The notes below the pieces were generated by a model, which saw only the letters and a list, made by a program, of their open reading frames with translations, was not told where the DNA came from and did not search any database. A DNA stretch of 14,311 nucleotides from Clostridiales bacterium (lineage in GTDB: Bacteria > Bacillota > Clostridia > Oscillospirales > Oscillospiraceae), in assembly GCA_003516765.1 (NCBI GenBank), contig DPCD01000021.1:1-14311 (forward strand), in the 5' to 3' direction. This document shows, one piece after another, positions 6,712-13,871 of the stretch. Every line of letters starts with the position of its first letter. The first letter of the stretch is position 1. The position numbers were made by a program, and so were the translations under genes.

Positions 6712-7497
6712 ATGAACAAAGCAATGATTACCGGCAAGCAGGTCCTTCTCACCGGCGGCGGCTCCGGCATTGGTCGCGCGATTTCCATCCGTCTTGCCGA
6801 ACTCGGCGCAAATGTTGCGGTGACGGACCTCAACGCGCAGACTGCCGCGGAAACTGCAGCGATGCTGGATACCTCCATGGGTCAGAAGCACACCTCCTTC
6901 TCCATGGACGTCACGAGCCGCCCGTCTGTGGACCAGACGGTTGCAGATGTCGTCAAGGCATGCGGCAAGATTGACATTCTGATCAACAATGCCGGCGTAT
7001 CGTCGATGAACCGGATTGAAAATCTGACCGAAAAGGAATGGGACTTCAACTTCAACGTCAACATCAAGGGCATGTTCTTCGTAACGCAGGCGGTGCTGCC
7101 GGAGCTGAAGAAGACGAAGGGCACGATTGTCAACACCGCTTCGATGGCATCGATCAAGGCTGCGCCCCTGCTGGCGCACTACACCGCTTCCAAGTTTGCG
7201 GTTCTCGGCTTTACCAAGACCTGTGCGCTGGAGTTTGCGGAGTATGGCATCAACGTCAACTGTGTCTGCCCCGGCTATGTCAAGACCTCGATGCAGGAGC
7301 GCGAGGTGGTCTGGGAAGGCAATCTGCGCGGCATGACCCCGCAGGCAGTCATTGAGGAATACATCAGCCTGACCCCGCTGGGCAGACTCTGCCTGCCGGA
7401 GGATGTGGCGAATGTCGTCGGCTTCCTCGCATCTCCTGCCGCTTCCTATCTGACCGGCGAAGAGATTGCCGTTGCGGGCGGCGGACAGTGCAAGTAA
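6712..7497 (+). CDS. SDR-family oxidoreductase (polyol/sugar dehydrogenase type)
   Basis: A 261-residue classical short-chain dehydrogenase/reductase. The Rossmann cofactor loop is TGGGSGIG (14-21). Asp39 at the end of the second strand (VTDL) favours NAD(H) over NADP(H). The NNAG motif is at 92-95 and the catalytic triad is S144, Y157 and K161 (YTASK). CPGYVKTSM (186-194) and the C-terminal YLTGEEIAVAGGGQ are typical of NAD-dependent sugar-alcohol dehydrogenases such as those for xylitol, arabitol or sorbitol. The start at 6712 follows AGTGAGG; an upstream GTG at 6697 lies inside that site. It sits 45 bases after the FGGY kinase, so the pair plausibly interconverts a polyol and a ketose that is then phosphorylated. 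The true substrate is unknown. Confidence 0.92.
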   Translation: MNKAMITGKQVLLTGGGSGIGRAISIRLAELGANVAVTDLNAQTAAETAAMLDTSMGQKHTSFSMDVTSRPSVDQTVADVVKACGKIDILINNAGVSSMNRIENLTEKEWDFNFNVNIKGMFFVTQAVLPELKKTKGTIVNTASMASIKAAPLLAHYTASKFAVLGFTKTCALEFAEYGINVNCVCPGYVKTSMQEREVVWEGNLRGMTPQAVIEEYISLTPLGRLCLPEDVANVVGFLASPAASYLTGEEIAVAGGGQCK

Positions 7498-7520
7498 CAC
7501 ACCCGGAGAAAGACAGAACT

Positions 7521-8303
7521 ATGGAGCATGTGTTGATCTCCTCCATTCCGGCGGAGCGACAGAAGCAGGTACAGAATTACATCATTGCCCACGGCAGCGC
7601 ACAGATCAAGGAACTGGCAGATACCTATCAGATCTCTGAGGCGACAGTTCGCCGGGATCTGGATGAAATCAGCCGTAAGGGACTGATTCAGAGGACGCAT
7701 GGCGGCGCTATCGCCTACAACAACAATTCCTCCTTTGAGCGCAAGCACGGCGAAAAAATGGAGCTGATGGTGGAAGAAAAGCGCAGGATCGGCGCCTATG
7801 CCGCAAGCATGGTCCGCGACGGAGACACCATAGTCCTTGACAGCGGTACGACCACCTATGCCATGAGCAAATGCCTGGCGACGAAGGAGGGCATCACGCT
7901 GATTACAAACGATCTTGTGATTGCGAACCAGATTGAATTGGCGCCTTCGGCGACGCTGATCATCGTACCTGGGCAGCGCATGGATAACACGCGCGCAATC
8001 TACGGCTTCTACGCCGAAAGCTTTCTGCAGGACATCAAGGCAAACAAGGTCTTCATGGCTTCGGATGCGCTGGACCTCGACGCCGGTGCGACCAATGCAA
8101 ACGTGCTGGAGGTCGGGCTGAAGAAAGCGATGCTGGACGCAGCGCGCGAGTGCATTCTGCTGGTTGACAGCAGCAAATTTGAAAAGCAGGCAACCTTCCG
8201 TATTTGTCCCATCAGCAGATTCGATACGATCATCTCAGACAGCGGTCTGAACGAGAAAAATGTCAAACGCTACGGCAAAACATCCAAACTGATTTTAGTG
8301 TAA
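7521..8303 (+). CDS. Second DeoR/GlpR-family transcriptional regulator
   Basis: A 260-residue DeoR-family protein. The helix-turn-helix spans about residues 28-48 (ELADTYQISEATVRRDL), followed by RTHGGA (58-63). The sensor domain carries DSGTTTYAM (107-115), ITND (128-131), a SDALDLDAGATNAN stretch and LVDSSKF (214-220), and it ends KLILV. The usual GG of the sensor is replaced by GQRMDN (151-156), unlike the other DeoR here. ATG at 7521 follows GGAGAAAG; the frame from 7488 overlaps the SDR stop and is rejected. It is embedded in the plus operon, 23 bases after the SDR gene and 15 bases before the BtpA gene, so it is probably autoregulated with the operon and released by a sugar phosphate. 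Confidence 0.93.
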   Translation: MEHVLISSIPAERQKQVQNYIIAHGSAQIKELADTYQISEATVRRDLDEISRKGLIQRTHGGAIAYNNNSSFERKHGEKMELMVEEKRRIGAYAASMVRDGDTIVLDSGTTTYAMSKCLATKEGITLITNDLVIANQIELAPSATLIIVPGQRMDNTRAIYGFYAESFLQDIKANKVFMASDALDLDAGATNANVLEVGLKKAMLDAARECILLVDSSKFEKQATFRICPISRFDTIISDSGLNEKNVKRYGKTSKLILV

Positions 8304-8318
8304 ATAGGAGAAAGAAAA

Positions 8319-9137
8319 ATGAGTTGGTTAAAAGAAGTCATCGGAACCGAGAAAGCAATCGTTGCCATGTGCCATTTCCGTGCCATGCCGGGCGACCCCG
8401 ATTATGATGCAGAAAAGGGCATGCAGTACGTGGTCGACTGCGCAAGACACGACCTCATCGCGCTTCAGAACGGCGGTGTGGACGCCGTCATGTTCAGCAA
8501 CGAATTCAGCCTCCCGTATCTGACCAAGGTCCGCACCGAGACGGTCGCGTCCATGGCGCGCGTCATTGCCGAGCTGATGCCCGATATCAAGGTTCCTTAC
8601 GGCGTCAACTGCCTGTGGGACCCCTATGCATCGCTGGAGCTTGCCGTTGCGGTGGATGCGAAGTTTGTCCGTGAAATCTTCACCGGCGTCTACGCCAGCG
8701 ACTTCGGTCTGTGGAACACCAACTGCGGCGACGTGGTCCGCCATCAGCACGCCATCGGCGCGGGCGGCATCAAGCGCATCTTCAACATCGTTCCGGAGGC
8801 GGCGCAGTATCTCGGCGGACGCGACATCAAGTCCATTGCCAAGTCGACGGTCTTTAACTGCAAGCCAGACGCTCTGGCAGTATCCGGTCTGATTGCCGGC
8901 GCAAGCACTGACTCGCAGGTTCTGACCACGGTCAAGTCGACCGTCCCCGGCACGGTCGTGTTTGCGAACACGGGCTGCAAAAAGGAAACCATCGCAAGCT
9001 TCCTCGAGGTTGCGGACGGCGCGGTCGTCGGCACCACGTTCAAGTACGACGGCGTGTTTGAAAACCTTGTGGATGAGACCCGCGTCAAGGCGTTCATGGA
9101 CGTCGTAAAGGAATTCCGCGCCAGTAAGGGGCTGTAA
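8319..9137 (+). CDS. BtpA/SgcQ-family TIM-barrel protein
   Basis: A 272-residue protein of the BtpA family, which includes E. coli SgcQ from the sgc sugar cluster. The N-terminal AMCHFRAMPGDP corresponds to the family's GMVHLPPLPGSP-type motif. NGGVDAVMFSNEF (51-63), a VPYGVNCLWDPYAS strand, FTGVYASDFGLW and GDVVRHQH follow in family order. Near the end, ANTGCKKETI (216-225) and DGAVVGTTFK (233-242) look like the C-terminal phosphate-binding loops of TIM barrels such as indole-glycerol-phosphate synthase. The biochemical role of the family is not settled; BtpA was named from a photosystem I accumulation phenotype in cyanobacteria. Its place between a sugar regulator and a sugar importer, together with the phosphate loops, suggests an enzyme on a sugar phosphate. 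That is inference. Confidence 0.85.
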   Translation: MSWLKEVIGTEKAIVAMCHFRAMPGDPDYDAEKGMQYVVDCARHDLIALQNGGVDAVMFSNEFSLPYLTKVRTETVASMARVIAELMPDIKVPYGVNCLWDPYASLELAVAVDAKFVREIFTGVYASDFGLWNTNCGDVVRHQHAIGAGGIKRIFNIVPEAAQYLGGRDIKSIAKSTVFNCKPDALAVSGLIAGASTDSQVLTTVKSTVPGTVVFANTGCKKETIASFLEVADGAVVGTTFKYDGVFENLVDETRVKAFMDVVKEFRASKGL

Positions 9138-9271
9138 GCCCATATTACCTCGTAGAAAGCGGGACGTCAGATGCTATGAATTCCGCCATAGTTCGCTGTC
9201 TCCCTCTTTGATTTCAAACTGAAAGGAGAAAGGTGACGCTTGCGGGACCTCTCGTGAGTTGAGCCGACACT
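9138..9271 (+). other. Leader region before the ABC transporter genes
   Basis: These 134 bases hold no terminator with a U-run. Between about 9160 and 9205 the sequence can fold into an interrupted stem: outer GGGA with TCCC, middle CAG with CTG and inner CTATG with CATAG around an eight-base loop. A strong AAAGGAG site then serves a nine-codon frame rather than the ATPase itself. It may control importer translation. Confidence 0.35.
9233..9262 (+). CDS. Possible nine-codon leader peptide
   Basis: A GTG with a good AAAGGAG site five bases upstream (9221-9227) opens a nine-codon frame, MTLAGPLVS, stopping with TGA at 9260. It ends nine bases before the ATPase ATG and in the same frame. The ATPase ATG itself has only a poor ribosome binding site (TTGAG). 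Ribosomes finishing the mini-frame could restart on the ATPase. There is no conservation evidence, so this remains tentative. Confidence 0.3.
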   Translation: MTLAGPLVS

Positions 9272-10768
9272 ATGCCAAAAGAGTTTCTAGAAATGAGAAA
9301 CGTCGTCAAGGTCTACGGTGGTATCAAGGCGCTGAACAACGTCGATCTGGTACTGAAAAAAGGCGAGCTTCTCTGCCTCCTGGGCGAAAACGGCGCAGGA
9401 AAGTCAACCCTGATGAAAATCCTTTCGGGTGTGGTCCAGCCGACAAGCGGCGAGATTTACTTCAAAGGCGAAAAGCTGGAGATCAAAAATCCGGACCAGG
9501 CGCACAAGGCAGGCTTCAGCACGGTTTATCAGGAAATGGTGCAGCTTCCGGATATGTCCATCTCGGAGAACATCTTCGTCGGGCGGTATCCGAAGAAAAA
9601 GTCCGGTCTGATTGATTTCAGGCGCCTGCGGAGCATGACGCTCGAGCTGATGGACCGGCTGGACATTCACTTTGACCCCGATCTTCGCATCCGCAGCCTG
9701 TCGATTGCACAGCGGCAGCTGGTGGAAATCATCAAAGCGGTCTCTCTGGATGCAGAGGTCCTGATTCTGGACGAGCCGACCTCCTCTCTGACGACGGAGG
9801 AAACGGCGATTCTGTTCCGCATTATCAACGATCTTAAACAGAAGGGCATCTCCATTATCTATATCTCGCACCGGCTGGAGGACGTGTTTGCCATCGGCGA
9901 CCGTGCCATGGTGCTGCGCGACGGCGCCAACTCCGGCGAGGGTATGGTTAAGGATCTCAGCCGCGACCAGATTATCAAAATGATGGTCGGTCACTCTCTG
10001 GACCAGCAGTTCCCGCCCCGCACGCATACGCCCGGTGAAGAAATTTTCCGTGCCGAGCATATCTGCAACGAGCGGGTGAAGGATGCTACGTTCCAGCTGA
10101 AAAAGGGCGAGATTCTCGGCTTCGGCGGTCTGGTCGGCGCAGGACGCAGCGAACTGATGCGCGCGGTCATGGGCATCGACAAGGCGAGTGGAACCGTGTG
10201 GCTCAACGGCGAGAAGGTCAACAACACCACGCCGTACAGCTCGATCAAAAACGGCTTTGCCGCCGTCCCGGAGGACCGCAAGGACGAGGGACTGGTTCTG
10301 AAGCTCAGCATCGGCAGAAACGTGGAGCTGAGCAGTCTGAAGCAGTTCGTCGGAAGTATCGGTCTGCTCGACGCAAAGAAGGAGCGCGCCATTGTAAACG
10401 AGTATATTGACAAGCTCTCCATCAAGACCTACGGTCCGGGGCAGATCGCGGGAGATCTCTCCGGCGGCAACCAGCAGAAGGTGGTTCTGGCGCGGTGCCT
10501 TGCAACGAAGCCGCAGGTTCTGATTCTCGACGAGCCGACACGCGGCATTGACGTCGGCGCAAAGTATGAGATCTATGAAATCATGAACCGGCTTGTCGAA
10601 CAGGGCGTGTCGATCATCATGATTTCCTCCGAGCTGCCGGAGCTTCTGAGCATGAGCGACCGCATCATCGTCATGCGCGAGGGCTACATTACCGGTGAAC
10701 TCGATTACACGGAAGCAACCGAAGAAAGCGTTATGAATCTTGCAACAAAGGAGATCGCAGTCAGATGA
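9272..10768 (+). CDS. Ribose-type sugar ABC importer ATPase (two ABC domains)
   Basis: A 498-residue RbsA/MglA-type ATPase with two fused nucleotide-binding domains that powers sugar uptake at the inner face of the membrane. Domain 1 has Walker A GENGAGKST (38-46), a signature-like LSIAQRQLVEI (143-153), Walker B LILDEPT (164-170) and the switch His in ISHRLED. Domain 2 has a degenerate Walker A without the usual Lys (GLVGAGRSE, 286-294), as is normal for this family, signature LSGGNQQKV (396-404) and Walker B LILDEPTRGIDVGAK (417-431). The ATG at 9272 has a weak ribosome binding site; an in-frame TGA at 9260 prevents any earlier start, and ATG at 9293 is an alternative. The stop overlaps the permease start by ATGA. 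The family carries pentoses, hexoses, autoinducer-2 and sugar derivatives. Confidence 0.95.
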   Translation: MPKEFLEMRNVVKVYGGIKALNNVDLVLKKGELLCLLGENGAGKSTLMKILSGVVQPTSGEIYFKGEKLEIKNPDQAHKAGFSTVYQEMVQLPDMSISENIFVGRYPKKKSGLIDFRRLRSMTLELMDRLDIHFDPDLRIRSLSIAQRQLVEIIKAVSLDAEVLILDEPTSSLTTEETAILFRIINDLKQKGISIIYISHRLEDVFAIGDRAMVLRDGANSGEGMVKDLSRDQIIKMMVGHSLDQQFPPRTHTPGEEIFRAEHICNERVKDATFQLKKGEILGFGGLVGAGRSELMRAVMGIDKASGTVWLNGEKVNNTTPYSSIKNGFAAVPEDRKDEGLVLKLSIGRNVELSSLKQFVGSIGLLDAKKERAIVNEYIDKLSIKTYGPGQIAGDLSGGNQQKVVLARCLATKPQVLILDEPTRGIDVGAKYEIYEIMNRLVEQGVSIIMISSELPELLSMSDRIIVMREGYITGELDYTEATEESVMNLATKEIAVR

Positions 10769-11733
10769 AAAGTGAAACAAAAGCTTGGAAAAGAGTCCTG
10801 AAGGACCCGACTTTCCGGTCCTTTGGCGGTATCATTCTTGTCATTGTCATCGTGAGTGTTCTGCTTGCCATCCGCAACCCGAACTTCATGACGACCAGCA
10901 ACATTCTCAACATTCTGCGCCAGATCTCCGTTTACGGTATTCTCGCCGCAGGCATGACCTTCGTCATTATCACAGGCGGCATTGACCTGTCTGTCGGCTC
11001 GGTCGCCGGTATGGGCGGCGCGATTGTGGCAAGCTTCGTCACAAAGGACATCATGCCCTTCCTTCCCGCGGTTCTCGTTGCGCTGCTTGTCGGCATTCTG
11101 GTCGGCTTCATCAACGGCTTTGTCGTCTCGCATCTGAACGTTCCGCCCTTTGCCATGACGCTTGCCATGCAGATTTCCCTGCGCGGACTGTGCTACATCG
11201 TCTGCGAGGGCAAGCCCATCGGCAATCTACCGCAGTACATGCAGGACCTGGGTCTCGGCTCTACGTTCGGCATTCCGACGCCGATCTACTTCCTGCTTGC
11301 CGTTTTGATCCTTGTCTGGGTGATTCTCTCGAAGACCACCTTCGGCAGATCCATCTACGCGGTCGGCGGCAACCCGCAGGCAGCCTATCAGGCAGGCATC
11401 AACTCCAAAAAGGTTATCACCATGGTCTACTGCGTCAGCGGCATGCTCGCAGCCATCGCGGGCGTGATTCTGGCGGCAAGAAATGCTTCCGCGCAGCCGA
11501 CCGGCGGCAACGCCTTCGAAACCGAAGCCATCGCGGCGTGCGTCATGGGCGGTATTTCGATGTCCGGCGGCTCCGGCTCGATCATCGGCGTGTTCTTTGG
11601 CGCGCTGCTGCTCGGCATCATCAACAACGGCATGAACCTGCTCTATATCGACTCCTACTGGCAGATGGTCATCAAGGGCGTCATCATCGCAGGCTCTGTC
11701 ATCTACTCGATCATCTCCTCGAAGAAACGTTAA
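10765..11733 (+). CDS. Ribose-type sugar ABC importer permease
   Basis: A 322-residue RbsC-like integral membrane subunit. About eight to ten hydrophobic segments are visible, beginning at residues 21-36. The family signature GGIDLSVGSVAGMGG lies at 71-85. The ATPase-contacting cytoplasmic loop with GRSIYAVGGNPQAAYQAGI is at 194-212, and MGGISMSGGSGSIIG near 261-275. It forms the membrane channel as a dimer driven by the ATPase encoded immediately upstream. The four-base ATGA overlap with that gene, with AAGGAG 11 bases before the ATG, indicates coupled translation. A short hairpin (TATGG-CGT-CCATA, 11739-11751) lies between its stop and the binding-protein gene. Confidence 0.95.
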   Translation: MKSETKAWKRVLKDPTFRSFGGIILVIVIVSVLLAIRNPNFMTTSNILNILRQISVYGILAAGMTFVIITGGIDLSVGSVAGMGGAIVASFVTKDIMPFLPAVLVALLVGILVGFINGFVVSHLNVPPFAMTLAMQISLRGLCYIVCEGKPIGNLPQYMQDLGLGSTFGIPTPIYFLLAVLILVWVILSKTTFGRSIYAVGGNPQAAYQAGINSKKVITMVYCVSGMLAAIAGVILAARNASAQPTGGNAFETEAIAACVMGGISMSGGSGSIIGVFFGALLLGIINNGMNLLYIDSYWQMVIKGVIIAGSVIYSIISSKKR

Positions 11734-11791
11734 TCTGTTATGGCGTCCATACGGGCTTCATAAATACAACCAATGTGAAAGGAAAGCGAAA

Positions 11792-12850
11792 ATGAAAAGA
11801 TTTATCTGCACGATCCTCGCACTGATCCTTGTGTTTAGCCTTGCAGCTTGCGCGGCGAAACCTGCAACCGAAGAAACAAAACCCGCAGAAACCACCACGA
11901 CCAACGAAACCAAGACCGAAGAAACGAAGACCGAAGAAACGAAGACCGAAGAAGCCGCAGCCGAAACGACCGGCGAAAAAGAGCCCTACAACGTTGCCGT
12001 GATCACCTGGGCAATGTTCGAGGAGTTCGGTGTTGACGTTGTCAGCGGCGCACAGTATGCTGCCGATCAGCACGGCATCAACATGACCTTCCCGGATGCA
12101 AACGGCGACATGCAGAAGGAAATCTCCATCATTGAGGACCTGATCCAGCAGAAGGTCGACGCAGTGTGCATCGCACCCGTCGACGCGGACGCGGTCGTTC
12201 CCTACATCGACAAGCTCAGAGAAGCCGGCATCATTGTCGTCAACTTCGACATTGAGACCACCGCAGAGTGCGACGCCTACATCATGTCCGACCACTACAA
12301 GGGCGGTCAGCGCAGCGCCGAGGAGTTCCTCAAGCGCCACGGCGACCAGGGCACGGTCCTGATCATCGACGACAACCCCGGCGTCACGACCGCTGAGGTC
12401 CGAAACGCAGGCTTTGAAGACTACATTGTCGAGCACGCACCTGACATCAAGATCATCCATCAGCTCTCCGTCGGCACCCGCGACACCCACCGCGCAACCG
12501 TGGAGAACATGCTCCAGGCTTACCCCGAAATCACCGGCATGTTCTGCTTCATGGGCGACGTTGCCATCCCCGCCTACACCGCCTGCAAGACCCTCGGTCG
12601 TACCGACGTTCTCATTGCCGGCTACGACGCAACGCCGGAGCAGGTTGAGATCATGAAGAACGACGGTCCCGACTGCAACCTGATCTGCTCGAACGCGCTG
12701 TATCCGAAGAACATCGGTCGTGTCTCCATGGAGACCGCCTGGCAGCTGCTCGAAGGGGAAGTGGAGCCCGGCGTCCGTATCGAGACGGTCAACGCGCTGC
12801 TGACTCCGGAAAATGCAGATACCTTCGAGGATCTGCTCATTGCACAGTAA
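11792..12850 (+). CDS. Sugar ABC importer solute-binding lipoprotein (periplasmic-binding-protein-1 fold)
   Basis: A 352-residue RbsB-like binding protein anchored outside the membrane. Lys2-Arg3, a hydrophobic core and the lipobox LAAC (Cys20 lipidated) make up a lipoprotein signal peptide. Residues 21-64 form a Thr/Glu/Lys-rich linker with tandem TEETK units. The mature two-lobed domain begins near YNVAVITW (66-73). Family-like segments follow: ANGDMQKEISIIEDLIQQKVDAVCIAPVD split across 103-131, NPGVTTAEVRNAGF, and IAGYDATPEQVEIM (275-288). It captures the substrate for the ATPase and permease just upstream. Its ligand could be a free sugar, polyol or sugar-amine; the proximity of a FrlC-like epimerase is suggestive only. 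ATG follows GAAAGGAAAG. A strong hairpin follows the gene, as often seen after abundant binding-protein messages. Confidence 0.94.
   Translation: MKRFICTILALILVFSLAACAAKPATEETKPAETTTTNETKTEETKTEETKTEEAAAETTGEKEPYNVAVITWAMFEEFGVDVVSGAQYAADQHGINMTFPDANGDMQKEISIIEDLIQQKVDAVCIAPVDADAVVPYIDKLREAGIIVVNFDIETTAECDAYIMSDHYKGGQRSAEEFLKRHGDQGTVLIIDDNPGVTTAEVRNAGFEDYIVEHAPDIKIIHQLSVGTRDTHRATVENMLQAYPEITGMFCFMGDVAIPAYTACKTLGRTDVLIAGYDATPEQVEIMKNDGPDCNLICSNALYPKNIGRVSMETAWQLLEGEVEPGVRIETVNALLTPENADTFEDLLIAQ
11912..11953 (+). repeat. 15-base tandem repeat in the lipoprotein linker
   Basis: Two exact copies of ACCGAAGAAACGAAG (11915-11929, 11930-11944) and a third partial copy encode TEETK units. They extend the flexible linker after the lipidated cysteine. 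Exact repetition at the DNA level suggests recent slippage and possible length variation between strains. Confidence 0.75.
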
Positions 12851-12876
12851 GACGCTGCCTGCAAGCACAGTCCCTT

Positions 12877-12912
12877 TTGTACCGGAGATGCCGCAAGGCA
12901 TCTTCGGTACAA
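12877..12912 (+). terminator. Strong hairpin after the solute-binding-protein gene
   Basis: A 16-base-pair stem (TTGTACCGGAGATGCC with GGCATCTTCGGTACAA, one G-U pair) closes a GCAA tetraloop. It lies 26 bases after the lipoprotein stop. The tail is only TCTTAAAA, so full termination is doubtful. It more likely gives partial termination or protects the upstream binding-protein message from 3' exonucleases, while allowing some read-through to the FrlC-like gene. Confidence 0.7.
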
Positions 12913-12965
12913 TCTTAAAACGTGGAAATCAAGCATATGAAACTTAAATCTCAGGAGGTTTATCG

Positions 12966-13814
12966 ATGAAACTGTCTTTTCTGACCCTGCTTTTCAAACG
13001 CTTCCCGCTGGAATACTGCTTCAAGGTCGCCCATGACTACGGCTTTGAGGGCATCGAGATCTGGGGCGGTCGTCCGCATGCGTATTACTACGACATGGAC
13101 AAGCAGGCAATTGCCGATCTCAACAGCTGGAAAAAGAAGTACGGTCTGGAAATTTCGATGTTCGTGCCGGAAATTTTGAGCTATCCGTACAACATGTGCT
13201 CGCGTCTTGCCACCGAGCGCCGCGATGCGGTGGACTATCTGGTCAAGAGCACGGAGCTTGCCGCTGCCATGGGCACCGAGCGCATCCAGATTACCGCGCC
13301 GCATCCGGGCTATCTGGTCAACAAGGACGAGGTCTGGGAGCATCTGGTCTATGGTCTGACGAAGATTTCCGAGCGCGCCGGAGAGCTTGGCGTGAAGGTC
13401 ATCATCGAGCATCTGTCCTATTCCGAGGGCGGTGATCTTCTGACCACGGCGGACGATCTGGTCAAGGTCATCCGCGATGTCAACCGCCCTGCTCTCTACA
13501 GCATGATCGATGTTGTGCCGCCGTTCCTTGCCAATGAGCCCTACGCCGAATGCCTGGAAAAGCTGGGAGAAAAGATGGATTATCTGCATCTTTGCAACAA
13601 CGACGGCGTGACCGAGGTGCATACGCCGCTCGACGATCCCAACGGTGTGCTGCCGCTGAAGGATTTCTTCCGCGTCATCAAGCGCTACGGGTACAACGGC
13701 TGGGCGTCCATCGAACTGCTGGCGCCGTATTTCCGGGAGCCGGAGATGTATCTTGCGGGCTCGATCAAGTATCTGGAAAGCATTCTCGACGAGGTCGGCA
13801 TCGCCCGCGGCTGA
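12966..13814 (+). CDS. frlC: TIM-barrel sugar epimerase, FrlC-like (fructoselysine 3-epimerase type)
   Basis: A 282-residue AP-endonuclease-2-fold sugar isomerase/epimerase. It matches E. coli FrlC in several places: YGFEGIEIWGGRPHAY (25-40) against GYDGIEIWGGRPHAF, SYPYNM (72-77) against GYPYNM, SMIDVVPP (179-186) against SMVDICAP, and a similar YLHL...DG stretch. The four expected metal ligands are visible: E148, D182, H208 and E250. FrlC interconverts fructoselysine and its C3 epimer psicoselysine in the cytosol, so the latter can enter the FrlD/FrlB route. An AGGAGGT site stands before the ATG. It follows the importer genes across a strong hairpin, on the opposite strand from the FrlB- and FrlD-like genes. 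Other ketose 3-epimerases of the same fold are the alternative. Confidence 0.85.
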   Translation: MKLSFLTLLFKRFPLEYCFKVAHDYGFEGIEIWGGRPHAYYYDMDKQAIADLNSWKKKYGLEISMFVPEILSYPYNMCSRLATERRDAVDYLVKSTELAAAMGTERIQITAPHPGYLVNKDEVWEHLVYGLTKISERAGELGVKVIIEHLSYSEGGDLLTTADDLVKVIRDVNRPALYSMIDVVPPFLANEPYAECLEKLGEKMDYLHLCNNDGVTEVHTPLDDPNGVLPLKDFFRVIKRYGYNGWASIELLAPYFREPEMYLAGSIKYLESILDEVGIARG

Positions 13815-13871
13815 GCGCCGGTGCGGGGATGCGGATCACACAGGAAGGAAGCTTTTGACGGGAGAACCTCT

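Noticed and set aside
9404..10780. 458-codon minus-strand open frame opposite the ABC ATPase
   Set aside because: Antisense shadow of an unmistakable two-domain ATPase; the same applies to 6250-7500, 8328-9143 and 11738-12901.
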